Shown piece after piece: positions 7,266 to 16,102 of a stretch of 64,000 nt of DNA. The first letter of the stretch is position 1. Every line of letters begins with the position of its first letter. The notes beneath the pieces were generated by a model. That model was not told the origin of the DNA. It saw nothing but the letters and a program-made list of their open reading frames with translations, and made no database searches. The DNA lies in NCBI RefSeq assembly GCF_022835695.1, contig NZ_BQUV01000010.1:186001-250000 (forward strand), read 5' to 3'. Source of the stretch: Bradyrhizobium sp. Ce-3 (lineage in GTDB: Bacteria; Pseudomonadota; Alphaproteobacteria; Rhizobiales; Xanthobacteraceae). The position numbers were made by a program, and so were the translations under genes.

Positions 7266-8897
7266 TCAGCGCTTCGTCGCCCCGCTCTTTCCTGTCGCCG
7301 CTTCGTAGGCATCGCGATAACCCCTGGCGATGGTCCGGACGCCGCGTCCGATATCGTCGTAGACATCATCAGGGAGGTTCGCGAGCGATACCCGGAGCGA
7401 CCATTCCGGTGCATCGAAGCCGCCTCCGTTCAACAGCACGATCCCGTGGGCCTCAGCCAGCCTGAACGCGAGGTCAAGCGGGTGGACATTCTTCTTCAGG
7501 TGTTCGACGGCGTCGTCGCCGATGTTCTTGCGGGCCCAGAACTCGAAATCGATCAGGGCGTAGTACGCATCGTAGTTCGGATTGGGGCTGAGCTTGTCGG
7601 CGAGCCCCAGCCCGTCGAGCAGCGACCACAGGCGCTTGTTGACGATCTCCATGCAGGCAGCCTGATAGGCCTTGTTCACGTCCAGCATCTCCGCGAGCGA
7701 GAACAGGCTCATCATCACCTGCTGCGGCAACGACAGTCCCGCGGTGTGATTGAGCGCCACGTCGCGGCTGTCGGCCACGATGCGGTCGATCAGCTTGAGC
7801 TTGCGCGGTTCCAGCGTCAGCGGCCCGTAGCGCTTGTCGAGCGCCTTCACGGCATCGTCCGGAAGATTGGCGATCTTCTTGTCGAAGATGTTGTCCTCGT
7901 GGATGGCGATCGCCCCCAAGCGCCATCCGGTGCAGCCGAAATACTTCGAATAGGAATAGACGCCGATGGTGTTGTGCGGCAGCTCGCCGAGCAACGAGCG
8001 GAAGTTGTGCACGAAGGTTCCGTAGACGTCGTCGGTCAGGATCATCAGGTCGGGGCGCTTGGTCCTGACCAGATTGGCCAACTTGGCGATCGTCTCCTTG
8101 CTCAACGCCATCCCCGGAGGGTTGGACGGATTGACGACGAAGAAGGCCTTGACCTTCGGATCTTCCAGCTTCCTGATTTCCTCGTCGGTGAACTGGAATT
8201 TGTTTTCCTGCGGCGCCCTGATCTGAACGACCTTCAGATCGTAGTCTTCCAGGTGAGTCATCTCGATGTAGGGCGTGAAGATCGGCGTCGCCAGCGCAAT
8301 CGTATCACCGGGCACCAGCAGCCGGTTGGCCTTCAGCGACTTGAACAGGTAGCACATCGCCGCGGTGCCGCCCTCGACCGCATAGATGTCGAACTTCCCG
8401 GCCGGCCGGGGCTCGCCGCAGACCGCCCACATCAGGTATTCGTGCACGATCTTCTCGTTGTGCACCAGCATGCGATCCGGTACCGGGTAATTGTCGCCGA
8501 TGATCGAATCCACCAGCTCGTGGACGAAGGCATCGGGATCGAAGCCGAACTTCTTGACCGCAAAGGGCAGCATCTCTGTCAGGAAGCTCGCGCCGGGCAT
8601 CTCCTTGTGCTGTGCGAGCCAGGCCTCGAACCGTCCGGCAATGCCCTTTGCCTGAGGCATGCCGCCGATCCCCGCCGGATGCTCCATCACCCGCTTGCTC
8701 TCGGTGATGGCGAATTGCCCGAGCAGGAAGAAGCCCTCGCGCGGCGTCGTGGCGATCCAGTTGGGGTTGCCCCGTCCGGCGTTCAGGAAGGGCATCTGGC
8801 TCCGCTTCGAATTGCTCTTCGCGAGGTTGATCAGCTCGTCCTTGATCTCGAACGGGCTCAGCGCCTCGAATTTCTTCAGGGTCAGAAGATCGGCCAT
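7266..8897 (-). CDS. asdA: Bifunctional aspartate aminotransferase / L-aspartate 4-decarboxylase
   Basis: The ATG at 8897, preceded by GGGAG on the minus strand, gives 543 residues, the usual size of the PLP-dependent aspartate beta-decarboxylase that turns aspartate into alanine plus CO2. The PLP-binding Lys is K318 in YSYSKYFGCTGWRLG; other fold-type I features include VNPSNPPGMALS and the DDVYGTF aspartate motif. The family also has a side transaminase activity. It is divergent from two aspartate:alanine antiporter genes, making the classic decarboxylation/antiport pair in which intracellular decarboxylation uses a proton. A FixK/FNR-type box lies about 106 bp upstream, suggesting induction at low oxygen. 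The gene call is strong; regulation is inferred. Confidence 0.9.
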   Translation of the reverse strand: MADLLTLKKFEALSPFEIKDELINLAKSNSKRSQMPFLNAGRGNPNWIATTPREGFFLLGQFAITESKRVMEHPAGIGGMPQAKGIAGRFEAWLAQHKEMPGASFLTEMLPFAVKKFGFDPDAFVHELVDSIIGDNYPVPDRMLVHNEKIVHEYLMWAVCGEPRPAGKFDIYAVEGGTAAMCYLFKSLKANRLLVPGDTIALATPIFTPYIEMTHLEDYDLKVVQIRAPQENKFQFTDEEIRKLEDPKVKAFFVVNPSNPPGMALSKETIAKLANLVRTKRPDLMILTDDVYGTFVHNFRSLLGELPHNTIGVYSYSKYFGCTGWRLGAIAIHEDNIFDKKIANLPDDAVKALDKRYGPLTLEPRKLKLIDRIVADSRDVALNHTAGLSLPQQVMMSLFSLAEMLDVNKAYQAACMEIVNKRLWSLLDGLGLADKLSPNPNYDAYYALIDFEFWARKNIGDDAVEHLKKNVHPLDLAFRLAEAHGIVLLNGGGFDAPEWSLRVSLANLPDDVYDDIGRGVRTIARGYRDAYEAATGKSGATKR

Positions 8898-8996
8898 TTT
8901 GACACTCCCGGGGCGATGCACGCTGTTGGAATGGAAGCGACAGGCTCTGTTGCCCGCGCAATCGCGCGCAGCATGATCGGCAGCCGGGAACGGCCC

Positions 8997-9010
8997 TTGA
9001 TCTATGTCAA
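8997..9010. promoter_or_regulatory. FixK/FNR-type box TTGATCTATGTCAA
   Basis: One arm matches TTGAT exactly and the other (GTCAA) has one change from ATCAA. It is centred about 106 bp upstream of the aspartate decarboxylase start and is the better placed of the two boxes for that gene. Confidence 0.65.
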
Positions 9011-9119
9011 CGGTCTCGTGCGCGCGATGCACGCACCGAAGGACGCTCGCGTCGCGGTGCAACGTGCGAACCCACGCCTGTGACAAGACGATGAAGCTGC
9101 AAGGCAAACGCCGTTGCGA

Positions 9120-9133
9120 TTGACATAGATCAA
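9120..9133. promoter_or_regulatory. FixK/FNR-type box TTGACATAGATCAA
   Basis: The right arm ATCAA is perfect and the left (TTGAC) has one change. It is centred about 132 bp upstream of the first antiporter gene on the plus strand. Together with the box at 8997 it gives each divergent transcript its own site. Confidence 0.65.
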
Positions 9134-9258
9134 CATCCGTCTCGCCGACCGTTGCCTGATGTCCCCGACACGATTGCTTCGCCCTGCCTCAGCGCACCCG
9201 GCGCTGGATCGAAGCAGGCGCAAGCCGAGGTTCCGGGACAGCATGAACGGGTGACATC

Positions 9259-10950
9259 ATGATCGATTGGTTCTTCCAGACGCTCCGCACCTATCCCGAG
9301 ATCGCGATCTTCCTCTCCTTGGCGCTGGGCTACTATTTCGGATCCTTCACCTACAAGGGTCTTGGACTCGGCGCCGTCACCGCGACGCTGGTCGCGGCGG
9401 TCATCATCGGCCAGATCGGCATCACCATTTCCGGCCCGCTGAAGCCGTTCTTCTTCCTGATGTTCCTGTTCGCGATCGGTTATGGCGTCGGACCGCAATT
9501 CGTGCGCGGCATCGCGCAGGACGGTATTCCGCAGGCGATTTTCGCGGCCGTGGTCTGCGTGTTCTGTCTGCTCTCGGCGTATTTCGGCGCGAAGATCGCC
9601 GGCTACGACGTCGGATCCGCCATCGGGCTCTATGCCGGCTCGCAGACGATCTCCGCATCGATGGGGCTCGCGACCGACGCCATCAATCGGCTTGGTCTGC
9701 CCGCGGACGAAGCCAAGAAGCTGCTCGATGCCATGCCGGTCGCCTATGCCGTGACCTATATTTTCGGGACGGTCGGATCGGCGATCGTGCTGGCCCTGCT
9801 CGGACCCGCGCTGCTCGGCATCGATCTCGAGACTGCTTGCAAGAAATACGAGGAAGAGCATGGCGGCAAGAAGGAGCTCGGCGGTCCGGGGACGGCCTGG
9901 CACCAGTTCGATCTGCGCGCCTATCGCGTTCGCGAGCGCGGGCCTGTCGTCGGCAAGACGGTCGCGCAGGCCGAGGCCCTGATTCCCGATCATCGCATTT
10001 TCGTCCTCCGGCTTCGGCAGGGCGGCAAGGTCGTGGAGGCAACCTCCGACACCGTGATCCATGCCGGCGATGTCGTTGCCGTCGCCGGGCGCCGCGACGT
10101 GCTCGTGCAGCTGATCGGCGAGCAGGCCGAGGAAGTCGATGATCGCGAGCTGCTGGCGGTGCCGATCGAGGGTGTCGATGTCTACGTGACCAGCAAGGAC
10201 GTCGACGGCAAGACGCTGGAGCAGCTGGCGAGGGAACCCGGCGCGCGCGGCGTGTTCTTGCGCAAGATCGCAAGGGGCGCGATCGCGACCGAAATTCCGA
10301 TCCTCCCCAATACCAAGATCAACCGGGGCGACATCGTCACCCTGGTCGGCCGCACGTCGGATGTCGCTGCCACCACAAAGATGCTGGGCCGGCCCGATCG
10401 CGCAACCGATATTGCCGACGTCGCCTTCATCGGGGCAGCCATTGCGATCGGCGCCCTGGTCGGCGCCTTCGTCTACAAGATCGGAAGCGTGCCGCTCACG
10501 CTATCCACCTCCGGAGGCGCGCTGATCTCCGGTCTGTTCTTCGGCTGGCTGCGATCCGTGCACCCGACGTTCGGCCGCATCCCGTCACCGACGGTGTGGT
10601 TCATGAACTCGGTCGGCCTCAACGTCTTCATCGCCGTGGTCGGCATCTCCTCGGGACCGGGATTTGTCGCCGGATTGCAGAAGCTCGGCTTCAGCCTGTT
10701 CCTCTGGGGCGTCGTCGTGACCACCGTGCCGTTGATCCTGGCGATGTTCGTCGGCAAATACCTGTTCCGCTTCCACGACGCGATCCTGCTCGGATGCTGC
10801 TCCGGCGCGCGCACCACGACCGCATCGCTCGGCATGATCAACGACCGCGCGAAAAGCCAGATCCCCGGCCTCGGCTATACCGTCACCTACGCGGTCGGAA
10901 ACACGCTGCTGACGATCTGGGGCATGGTGCTGGTGATGATGATGACTTAG
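9259..10950 (+). CDS. aspT: Aspartate:alanine exchanger family transporter, first copy
   Basis: This 563-residue membrane protein has the AAE-family layout: five or so N-terminal helices (residues 1-185), a large cytoplasmic part with two RCK_C/TrkA-C-like modules (about 210-385), and a C-terminal helix bundle. Typical stretches are [16 protein letters not shown] and [17 protein letters not shown]. AspT-type proteins exchange extracellular aspartate for intracellular alanine electrogenically, which with decarboxylation builds proton motive force. The divergent decarboxylase supports that substrate pair. The second copy follows after 14 bp. Substrate assignment is from family and context. Confidence 0.88.
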   Translation: MIDWFFQTLRTYPEIAIFLSLALGYYFGSFTYKGLGLGAVTATLVAAVIIGQIGITISGPLKPFFFLMFLFAIGYGVGPQFVRGIAQDGIPQAIFAAVVCVFCLLSAYFGAKIAGYDVGSAIGLYAGSQTISASMGLATDAINRLGLPADEAKKLLDAMPVAYAVTYIFGTVGSAIVLALLGPALLGIDLETACKKYEEEHGGKKELGGPGTAWHQFDLRAYRVRERGPVVGKTVAQAEALIPDHRIFVLRLRQGGKVVEATSDTVIHAGDVVAVAGRRDVLVQLIGEQAEEVDDRELLAVPIEGVDVYVTSKDVDGKTLEQLAREPGARGVFLRKIARGAIATEIPILPNTKINRGDIVTLVGRTSDVAATTKMLGRPDRATDIADVAFIGAAIAIGALVGAFVYKIGSVPLTLSTSGGALISGLFFGWLRSVHPTFGRIPSPTVWFMNSVGLNVFIAVVGISSGPGFVAGLQKLGFSLFLWGVVVTTVPLILAMFVGKYLFRFHDAILLGCCSGARTTTASLGMINDRAKSQIPGLGYTVTYAVGNTLLTIWGMVLVMMMT

Positions 10951-10964
10951 CCGCGGCCAGGCAG

Positions 10965-12659
10965 ATGTTGATCTGGCTGCAGCAGTTCCTGGTCCGCTAT
11001 CCGGAGCTCGCGCTGTTCCTGGTGATCGCGGCGGGCTACTGGATCGGAAGCTTCAGGATCGGCGCTTTCAGCCTTGGCCCGGTGACGGGCGCGCTGTTCG
11101 CCGGCCTTGCGGTCGGCGATTTCGCACATGTGCCCGTCTCCGGCATGACCAAATCGTTCCTGTTCCTGCTGTTCCTGTTCGGGGTGGGCTATTCGGTCGG
11201 TCCGCAATTCGTGCTGGCGATGAAGCGCGACGGGCTGAAGCCGATGCTGATGGCCGTTGTCGTGAGCCTCACCGGTCTTGCGGCGGCGATCGCCGTGGCC
11301 CGCGTGCTGCGGCTCGACCCCGGCTTTGCGGCCGGGCTGATGTCCGGCGCCCTGAGCCAGAGCGCCGCAATGGGTACGGCGACCGACGCAGTCAATTCGC
11401 TGCCCGTGTCCGACGCACAGCGTGCGTTGTTCGTCTCGCACATCGCGGTGGCCGATGCCGTCTGCTACATCTTCGGCTATGCCGGCGTGATCACATTCTG
11501 CACGATCGTCGTGCCGGCGCTGCTGAAGATCGACCTGAAGACGGAAGCGCTCAAGCTGGAGCAGGCCCTGGGCATCACGCGCGCCAGGCCCGGCCTGGCG
11601 TCGGCCTGGCGCAAGTTCGAGCTGCGCGCTTACCGGCTGGATGATGACGCGGCGATCGCCGGTCTGACGGTTGCCGCCGCCGAAGCGCGCGTGCCCGGGC
11701 AACGCGTGTTCATCCACCGCATCCGCCGCGGCGAGCGCATCCTCGAGGCGGAGCCCGGAACGATGCTGGCGGCAGGCGACGTCATCGCGCTGTCCGCGCC
11801 GCGGCAGACCATCGTGGAGCTGATCGAACCGCGCGGCGAGGAGGTCGAGGACCGCGAGCTGCTCGATATCCCGCTGATCTCGGCCGACGTGTTCCTGATC
11901 AACCCGAAGCTTGCGGGCACGAGTCTCGAGCAAGCGTCGGAACAGAGCTGGGCTCGCGGCCTCTATCTGCGCTCGTTGAGCCGGGGTGGCGAGGCACTGC
12001 CGATTGCCGCCGGCGTCGTCCTGCAGCGCGGTGATCTGCTTCGCATCGTCGGTCCAGAACCGGTGGTGCAGAATGCGGCCAAGAGCATCGGCGTCATCAT
12101 CGCGCCGAGCACCAGCATCGATTTCGTCGTACTGGGGCTCGCGATCTTTCTCGGCGGCCTCGTTGGCGTTCTCCTGAGCTTCTCCGTTGGCGGCATCACG
12201 ATCTCGCTGAGCACCAGCGTCGGCACCCTGCTCGCCGGACTTCTGGTCGGCTATCTCCGCACCCGCCTGCCGTATTTCGGCCGGATCCCCGATGGCGCGG
12301 TCAGCCTGATGACGTCGCTCGGACTGGCGGCCTTTGTCGGCCTGACCGGGATTCACGCCGGGCCGATCTTCCTCTCCGCCATCCGGGAGTCGGGCATCGG
12401 TCTGCTGCTGGGCGGCATGATCGTGACCCTGTTGCCGCAGATCGTCGGCTTCTGCTTTGGCCATTTCGTCCTGCGCATGAACCCGATCCTCCTGCTCGGC
12501 GCATTGACCGGGGCGCAGACGGTGACGGCTGCGATGGCCGCGATTCAGGAGCGCTCCGGCAGCTCCGTGGTAGTGCTGGGCTACACGCCCGCCTATCCGA
12601 TTTCGAACATCCTGCTGACGACCTGGGGATCGATCATGGTGGTCGTTGTCGCGGGATGA
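10965..12659 (+). CDS. aspT: Aspartate:alanine exchanger family transporter, second copy
   Basis: The ATG at 10965, 14 bp after the previous stop, gives 564 residues collinear with the upstream paralogue: N-terminal helices, paired RCK_C-like domains near 210-385, and a C-terminal bundle with LLGALTGAQTVTAAMAAI. The two proteins are clearly diverged, for example GARTTTAS versus GAQTVTAA near the C-terminus, so this is an old duplication rather than a recent copy. The pair may form a heteromer or have different substrates; sequence alone cannot decide. It is presumably co-transcribed from the promoter bearing the FixK-type box at 9120. Confidence 0.87.
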   Translation: MLIWLQQFLVRYPELALFLVIAAGYWIGSFRIGAFSLGPVTGALFAGLAVGDFAHVPVSGMTKSFLFLLFLFGVGYSVGPQFVLAMKRDGLKPMLMAVVVSLTGLAAAIAVARVLRLDPGFAAGLMSGALSQSAAMGTATDAVNSLPVSDAQRALFVSHIAVADAVCYIFGYAGVITFCTIVVPALLKIDLKTEALKLEQALGITRARPGLASAWRKFELRAYRLDDDAAIAGLTVAAAEARVPGQRVFIHRIRRGERILEAEPGTMLAAGDVIALSAPRQTIVELIEPRGEEVEDRELLDIPLISADVFLINPKLAGTSLEQASEQSWARGLYLRSLSRGGEALPIAAGVVLQRGDLLRIVGPEPVVQNAAKSIGVIIAPSTSIDFVVLGLAIFLGGLVGVLLSFSVGGITISLSTSVGTLLAGLLVGYLRTRLPYFGRIPDGAVSLMTSLGLAAFVGLTGIHAGPIFLSAIRESGIGLLLGGMIVTLLPQIVGFCFGHFVLRMNPILLLGALTGAQTVTAAMAAIQERSGSSVVVLGYTPAYPISNILLTTWGSIMVVVVAG

Positions 12660-12770
12660 GCCGACGCGCGCGTAGTCGCCTGGCCAGCCATGGCCCTCGA
12701 CCGAACCTGCAGACCTGATCACGCAGGCCTTCCGCGCCCCGTCGGGATCGGGCTGCTACGGTTCGCACCT

Positions 12771-13199
12771 TCACTGACAAACCAGGACGGGCGTCTTGGC
12801 CTGTGCCAGCACCTTGTTGGTCACACTGCCGATCAGCAGCGCGGAAAGTCCGCTGCGCCCGTGCGAGGACATGACAATCAGGTCGCAGCCCTTATCCTTG
12901 GCCGCTGCGATGATGGCCTGATGAGGTTGCCCATTCTCCATTTGGATCGTCTCACAGGGAACAGCGGCCTGCTTCGCCGCGTGCGCCGCGCGATCCAGCG
13001 CGCTGGTGGCCTGTTCCTTGCGTATCTCCGCATATCCTGCGAGCACCTCGCGATACCGCGCCCCTATTTCCGAGAAGGGCTCGACGACGAAGATGACCGA
13101 TACTTTGGCTCCGAGGGATTTTGCGAGCGCCAATCCCTGCGCGACCCCATGCTCCGCCATTTCCGACCCATCTGTCGGTATGAGAATATGCCGGTACAT
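12771..13199 (-). CDS. Universal stress protein, UspA family
   Basis: This 142-residue single-domain Usp begins MYRHILIPTDGSEMAEHGVAQGL and ends with the ATP-binding type motif SSHGRSGLSALLIGSVTNKV followed by PVLVCQ. Usp proteins of this class bind ATP and are often induced by oxygen limitation or stress. The FixK/FNR box at 13272 is centred about 79 bp upstream of the start, a position that fits activation with a short leader. It converges on the second antiporter gene, 111 bp away. Confidence 0.9.
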   Translation of the reverse strand: MYRHILIPTDGSEMAEHGVAQGLALAKSLGAKVSVIFVVEPFSEIGARYREVLAGYAEIRKEQATSALDRAAHAAKQAAVPCETIQMENGQPHQAIIAAAKDKGCDLIVMSSHGRSGLSALLIGSVTNKVLAQAKTPVLVCQ

Positions 13200-13271
13200 T
13201 CTTCACCTCCCGATTGCTGGACGACGTATCGAGGCCTCCGATGCAATTTGGCCTCTGTTTTGGGTACGGCG

Positions 13272-13285
13272 TTGAGATAGATCAA
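13272..13285. promoter_or_regulatory. FixK/FNR-type box TTGAGATAGATCAA
   Basis: One arm (ATCAA) is perfect and the other (TTGAG) has one change. It lies in the 292-bp divergent space, about 79 bp from the universal stress protein start and about 214 bp from the cysteine dioxygenase-like start, so the stress protein is the more likely target. Confidence 0.65.
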
Positions 13286-13491
13286 GCCATCAGCTATGAT
13301 ACGGCGCTCGGCGATGCGCAGATCGAGGCGTCCGGATGGGTCCGAGAGTTGGAATTGCCATCCGGCGGGACAACGCGCATTTTTGGGTCTCCTTTACTGA
13401 TTGACGGGAAGAACCTGCCGATCAGGCGCCCGCCACCGAGACTGGGCCAGCACACCGAAGCAGTCTGATCCGCAATCGGAGGAACCTCGCA

Positions 13492-14073
13492 ATGGCCGGT
13501 ATCCAGCCTCTAAGGCTCTTCATCGCCGAAATGACCAAGCTCGCAGAATTGGGCTTGGACGAAGCGGCGTTGTTGGAGCGAGCTCGTCCGCTGATGAGCC
13601 AGCTTCTGTCCAAGGATGACTGGCTTCCTCGCGCGTTTGCCGAGCCCGATGGACACAGCTACCGGCAGTACCTGCTGCACTGCGATCCGCTCGAGCGATT
13701 CTCGCTGGTCAGCTTTGCTTGGGGGCCGGGCCAGGCGACGCCGATCCACGACCACACCGTTTGGGGAATCCTGGGCGTGTTGCGCGGATCGGAAATCTCG
13801 CAGCGCTACGTTGCGGCCGATGGAGATGTCCATGAATGCGGCTCGAACGAAATACTCGAAGCAGGTGCAATCGACATGGTCTCGCCGTCGATCGGCGACA
13901 TCCACAAGGTCTGGAATGGGAGTAAATCAAGAATCTCCGTCAGCGTGCACCTGTATGGTGGGAATATCGGCGCGATCAGGCGTCACTCGTTCGAGGCCGG
14001 CGGTGGGGTCAAGACGTTTCAGAGCGGATACACTTCAAGCGTGATTCCGAACGTTTGGCAAAGCGCGACATAG
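13492..14073 (+). CDS. Cysteine dioxygenase-like cupin (thiol dioxygenase)
   Basis: This 193-residue cupin has the type I cysteine dioxygenase/3-mercaptopropionate dioxygenase fold. The three iron-binding histidines are H86 and H88 (TPIHDHTVWG) and H138 (GDIHKVWN), with H153 in SVHLYGGNIG near the active site. Such enzymes add O2 to a thiol to make a sulfinate. Cysteine, 3-mercaptopropionate and related thiols cannot be separated from sequence alone. The gene is divergent from the universal stress protein across a region with a FixK-type box; an O2-using thiol dioxygenase near low-oxygen genes could serve in thiol disposal, but that is inference. Confidence 0.83.
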   Translation: MAGIQPLRLFIAEMTKLAELGLDEAALLERARPLMSQLLSKDDWLPRAFAEPDGHSYRQYLLHCDPLERFSLVSFAWGPGQATPIHDHTVWGILGVLRGSEISQRYVAADGDVHECGSNEILEAGAIDMVSPSIGDIHKVWNGSKSRISVSVHLYGGNIGAIRRHSFEAGGGVKTFQSGYTSSVIPNVWQSAT

Positions 14074-14172
14074 ATACGACCGTACATCCGACCGAGCCGG
14101 TGAACCGGCAAGAAATTGGGCCACCATGCAGAGCGGCCCAAGCCTGGGAGGAACTGGTTCACGAAAGAACGC

Positions 14173-14202
14173 GAAAGGCTATGCGGGCATGCATAGCCTT
14201 TC
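14173..14202. terminator. 12-bp stem hairpin between convergent genes
   Basis: The arms GAAAGGCTATGC (14173-14184) and GCATAGCCTTTC (14191-14202) are perfectly complementary with a 6-base loop. It lies between the thiol dioxygenase gene and the convergent porin gene and probably stops both transcripts. The outer seven pairs recur in a hairpin at 30148. Confidence 0.7.
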
Positions 14203-14242
14203 TTGAGGCTAATAGCGTCGAATAGCTCTTTCTGCGCCGTCG

Positions 14243-15781
14243 TTACCAGTTGCGCCGCGCGCGGAGCAGAAGAAGCACGTTGTTCTGGTCTTTCAACTCG
14301 TACACCGCCGTCGGCTTGCCGACGGTGGCGCCGCTCGTGGTGACCACGCCCGCCATCTTCTGATCCAGATGGATGAACGTGAGGTCAGCCATGAACGTCA
14401 GGTTCTTGACGGGAGTCCACTGGGTCTGGGTGCCGATCTGGGCGATACTGTAGTCGGGGTTGCAGGAAGCCAGCCCGGCGGTCCCGAAGGTCGCGCCGAA
14501 CGTGCCACCCACGCCGTTGCCAGCAGGACCGCAGATCAGGCCCTTGGCGGTGTTGTTATACATGACGCCGGCATAGGCGCCGTAGATGCTCGTATTCCAG
14601 TACGGGTCCCAATTGTGGACGTAAGCACCGCGGAAGCCCCAGGTCGAAACCAGCTGCTGCGAACCGCCTGCCGCGAACACCGAGTCGGGCGCCATGCCGA
14701 ACCCGACGCTCTGATAGGCGCCGGCCAGGCTTGTGCCGCCATAAAGCGTGTTGGTTCCCGCCTGGGTGGCCAATTCGTGGATGTTGTAGCGCGTCGCACC
14801 GTTGGTGTAGACGCCCTGCACGTTGATGGTGTCGCCAGGTCCCGTCGGGATATTCTTGATCGACAGCGCCAGCTGACCAGCCCAGCCCCATTTGTCGTCG
14901 GGATGACCACTCAACTCGGTACCACCGTAATAGGCAGCATGGTTGTTATGCGCAGCGAACGAAGCCTGGAAGAGCCCCCAGGCCTGGTCGACGCGCAGCA
15001 TCGAGACGAGGTCCGGAGCGATCGTGCCCGCGTAGTCGCTCGTGCCCCACGCACCGCCGGCGGCCAGGTTGTTCACGCCGGCCTGATAGTAAGCCGTCTG
15101 ATCCTGGGCCGACAGAGACAGCGAGACGCCGTTGCCGAACTCGGCAGTATAGGTGAACTGGTTGACACCAGTGATCGTGCTGCCGCCGCCGACGAGACCG
15201 TCGAAACTGTTGCCTGGATAGGCCAACCAGGGCGCACTGAACTGTGAGGCGGTCTTGCCGATGGTGAACCCGGCGAATTGGATGAAAGCGTAATACACGC
15301 CGACCGTACCGTTTGCGACGGCACCGCCGTTGGCGTTGTTGGGAGCCTGACTGAACGGCGCAGGTCCGGCCGGCGAATAGACCGTCGCCCCCGTTCCGTT
15401 GCCGGCGTAGGTATCAGTCGCCCATTGAAATACCGTGTCGAAGTAAGTGCGGACCACGCCATATTCCGTCGCGGTGCGGGTGTCGATGTTGAGGTCCTCG
15501 CGCGAGCGCCAGGTGTAACCATTCGTGAAGCGATTTTTGGCACCGCCAGCGCCAGCGGTGTTGCCGACGTTGTCAGCGTTCGTGTTGACGACGACGTCCG
15601 CGAGCAAATAACCACCCAGCTTGATGCAGGTGTCGGTCCCAGGAATGTAGTAGAAGCCAGGACCGTAAAGGGTGCAGGTCTTGACGTATTCGACCGCCTT
15701 GGCCTTCACCGGAAGATCGGCGGCCTGAGCTGCACTCAGCGTGATCAGGCTCGCCGCAGAACTAAGGATAAATCGCTTCAT
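14243..15781 (-). CDS. Alphaproteobacterial outer-membrane porin (Porin_2 type)
   Basis: The ATG at 15781, preceded by a GGGGGA site, gives 512 residues. A signal peptide (MKRFILSSAASLITLSAAQA) precedes the mature start ADLPVKAKAVEYVKTC. That N-terminus and the following GPGFYYIPGTDTCIKLGGYL strand are hallmarks of the rhizobial porin family, with two cysteines that flank the first strand. The rest is beta-barrel-like with many Tyr/Gly/Asn repeats and a YELKDQNNVLLLLRARRNW-like end, a typical C-terminal beta-signal region. It forms a trimeric general diffusion pore in this family. A LysR-type box candidate lies at 15860. Confidence 0.9.
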   Translation of the reverse strand: MKRFILSSAASLITLSAAQAADLPVKAKAVEYVKTCTLYGPGFYYIPGTDTCIKLGGYLLADVVVNTNADNVGNTAGAGGAKNRFTNGYTWRSREDLNIDTRTATEYGVVRTYFDTVFQWATDTYAGNGTGATVYSPAGPAPFSQAPNNANGGAVANGTVGVYYAFIQFAGFTIGKTASQFSAPWLAYPGNSFDGLVGGGSTITGVNQFTYTAEFGNGVSLSLSAQDQTAYYQAGVNNLAAGGAWGTSDYAGTIAPDLVSMLRVDQAWGLFQASFAAHNNHAAYYGGTELSGHPDDKWGWAGQLALSIKNIPTGPGDTINVQGVYTNGATRYNIHELATQAGTNTLYGGTSLAGAYQSVGFGMAPDSVFAAGGSQQLVSTWGFRGAYVHNWDPYWNTSIYGAYAGVMYNNTAKGLICGPAGNGVGGTFGATFGTAGLASCNPDYSIAQIGTQTQWTPVKNLTFMADLTFIHLDQKMAGVVTTSGATVGKPTAVYELKDQNNVLLLLRARRNW

Positions 15782-16102
15782 AAGTCTTCCCCCTCTGAAA
15801 AAACAGGATCCCACGCCCGAAGTTCATGACACTCTCGTGCAAGGGGGGCTCCGCGCGGATATGCTAAGTCGACATAGCGAGCGATTAATTCTCGTGCGAA
15901 CAGCGGCGCTCAACGCACGGGCAGCAATTCCAACAATTGGGCAAACAGGAGCGGCCGACGTTCAAACGTTGGGCAGCAATGCCAAGCTCGCACGTCGACG
16001 TGAGGCGCATCTCCGATACCGAACGAAGCCCGTGGATATCCTGCTCGGCGATTCGCCAACCTTGCGAAAGCCTGTTTGAGCTGATGACCCTCTGGTAACG
16101 GC
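15782..16102. promoter_or_regulatory. Gene-free region upstream of the porin with a TAT-N11-ATA LysR-type box
   Basis: This 321-bp stretch between the LysR stop and the porin start has no credible gene. At 15860-15876 it has TATGC-N7-ACATA, a T-N11-A LysR-type motif centred about 87 bp upstream of the porin start. The adjacent LysR gene would be the natural partner. The match is short and unproven. Confidence 0.35.

Larger units (their letters stand above)
8898..9258. promoter_or_regulatory. Divergent promoter region of the aspartate decarboxylase and antiporter genes
   Basis: This 361-bp gene-free region separates the two divergent transcription units. It holds two FNR/FixK-type boxes, listed separately, each nearer to one of the two genes. 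I see no other repeat or small gene in it. Confidence 0.6.

Noticed and set aside
7146-9083. 645-residue plus-strand open frame opposite the aspartate decarboxylase
   Set aside because: It mirrors the codon structure of the decarboxylase on the other strand and has no family signatures, while the minus frame has a full PLP enzyme with a ribosome site.
10947-12722. 591-residue minus-strand open frame opposite the second antiporter
   Set aside because: The composition is rich in Arg, Gln, Asp and His with no hydrophobic pattern, typical of a GC-rich antisense shadow.
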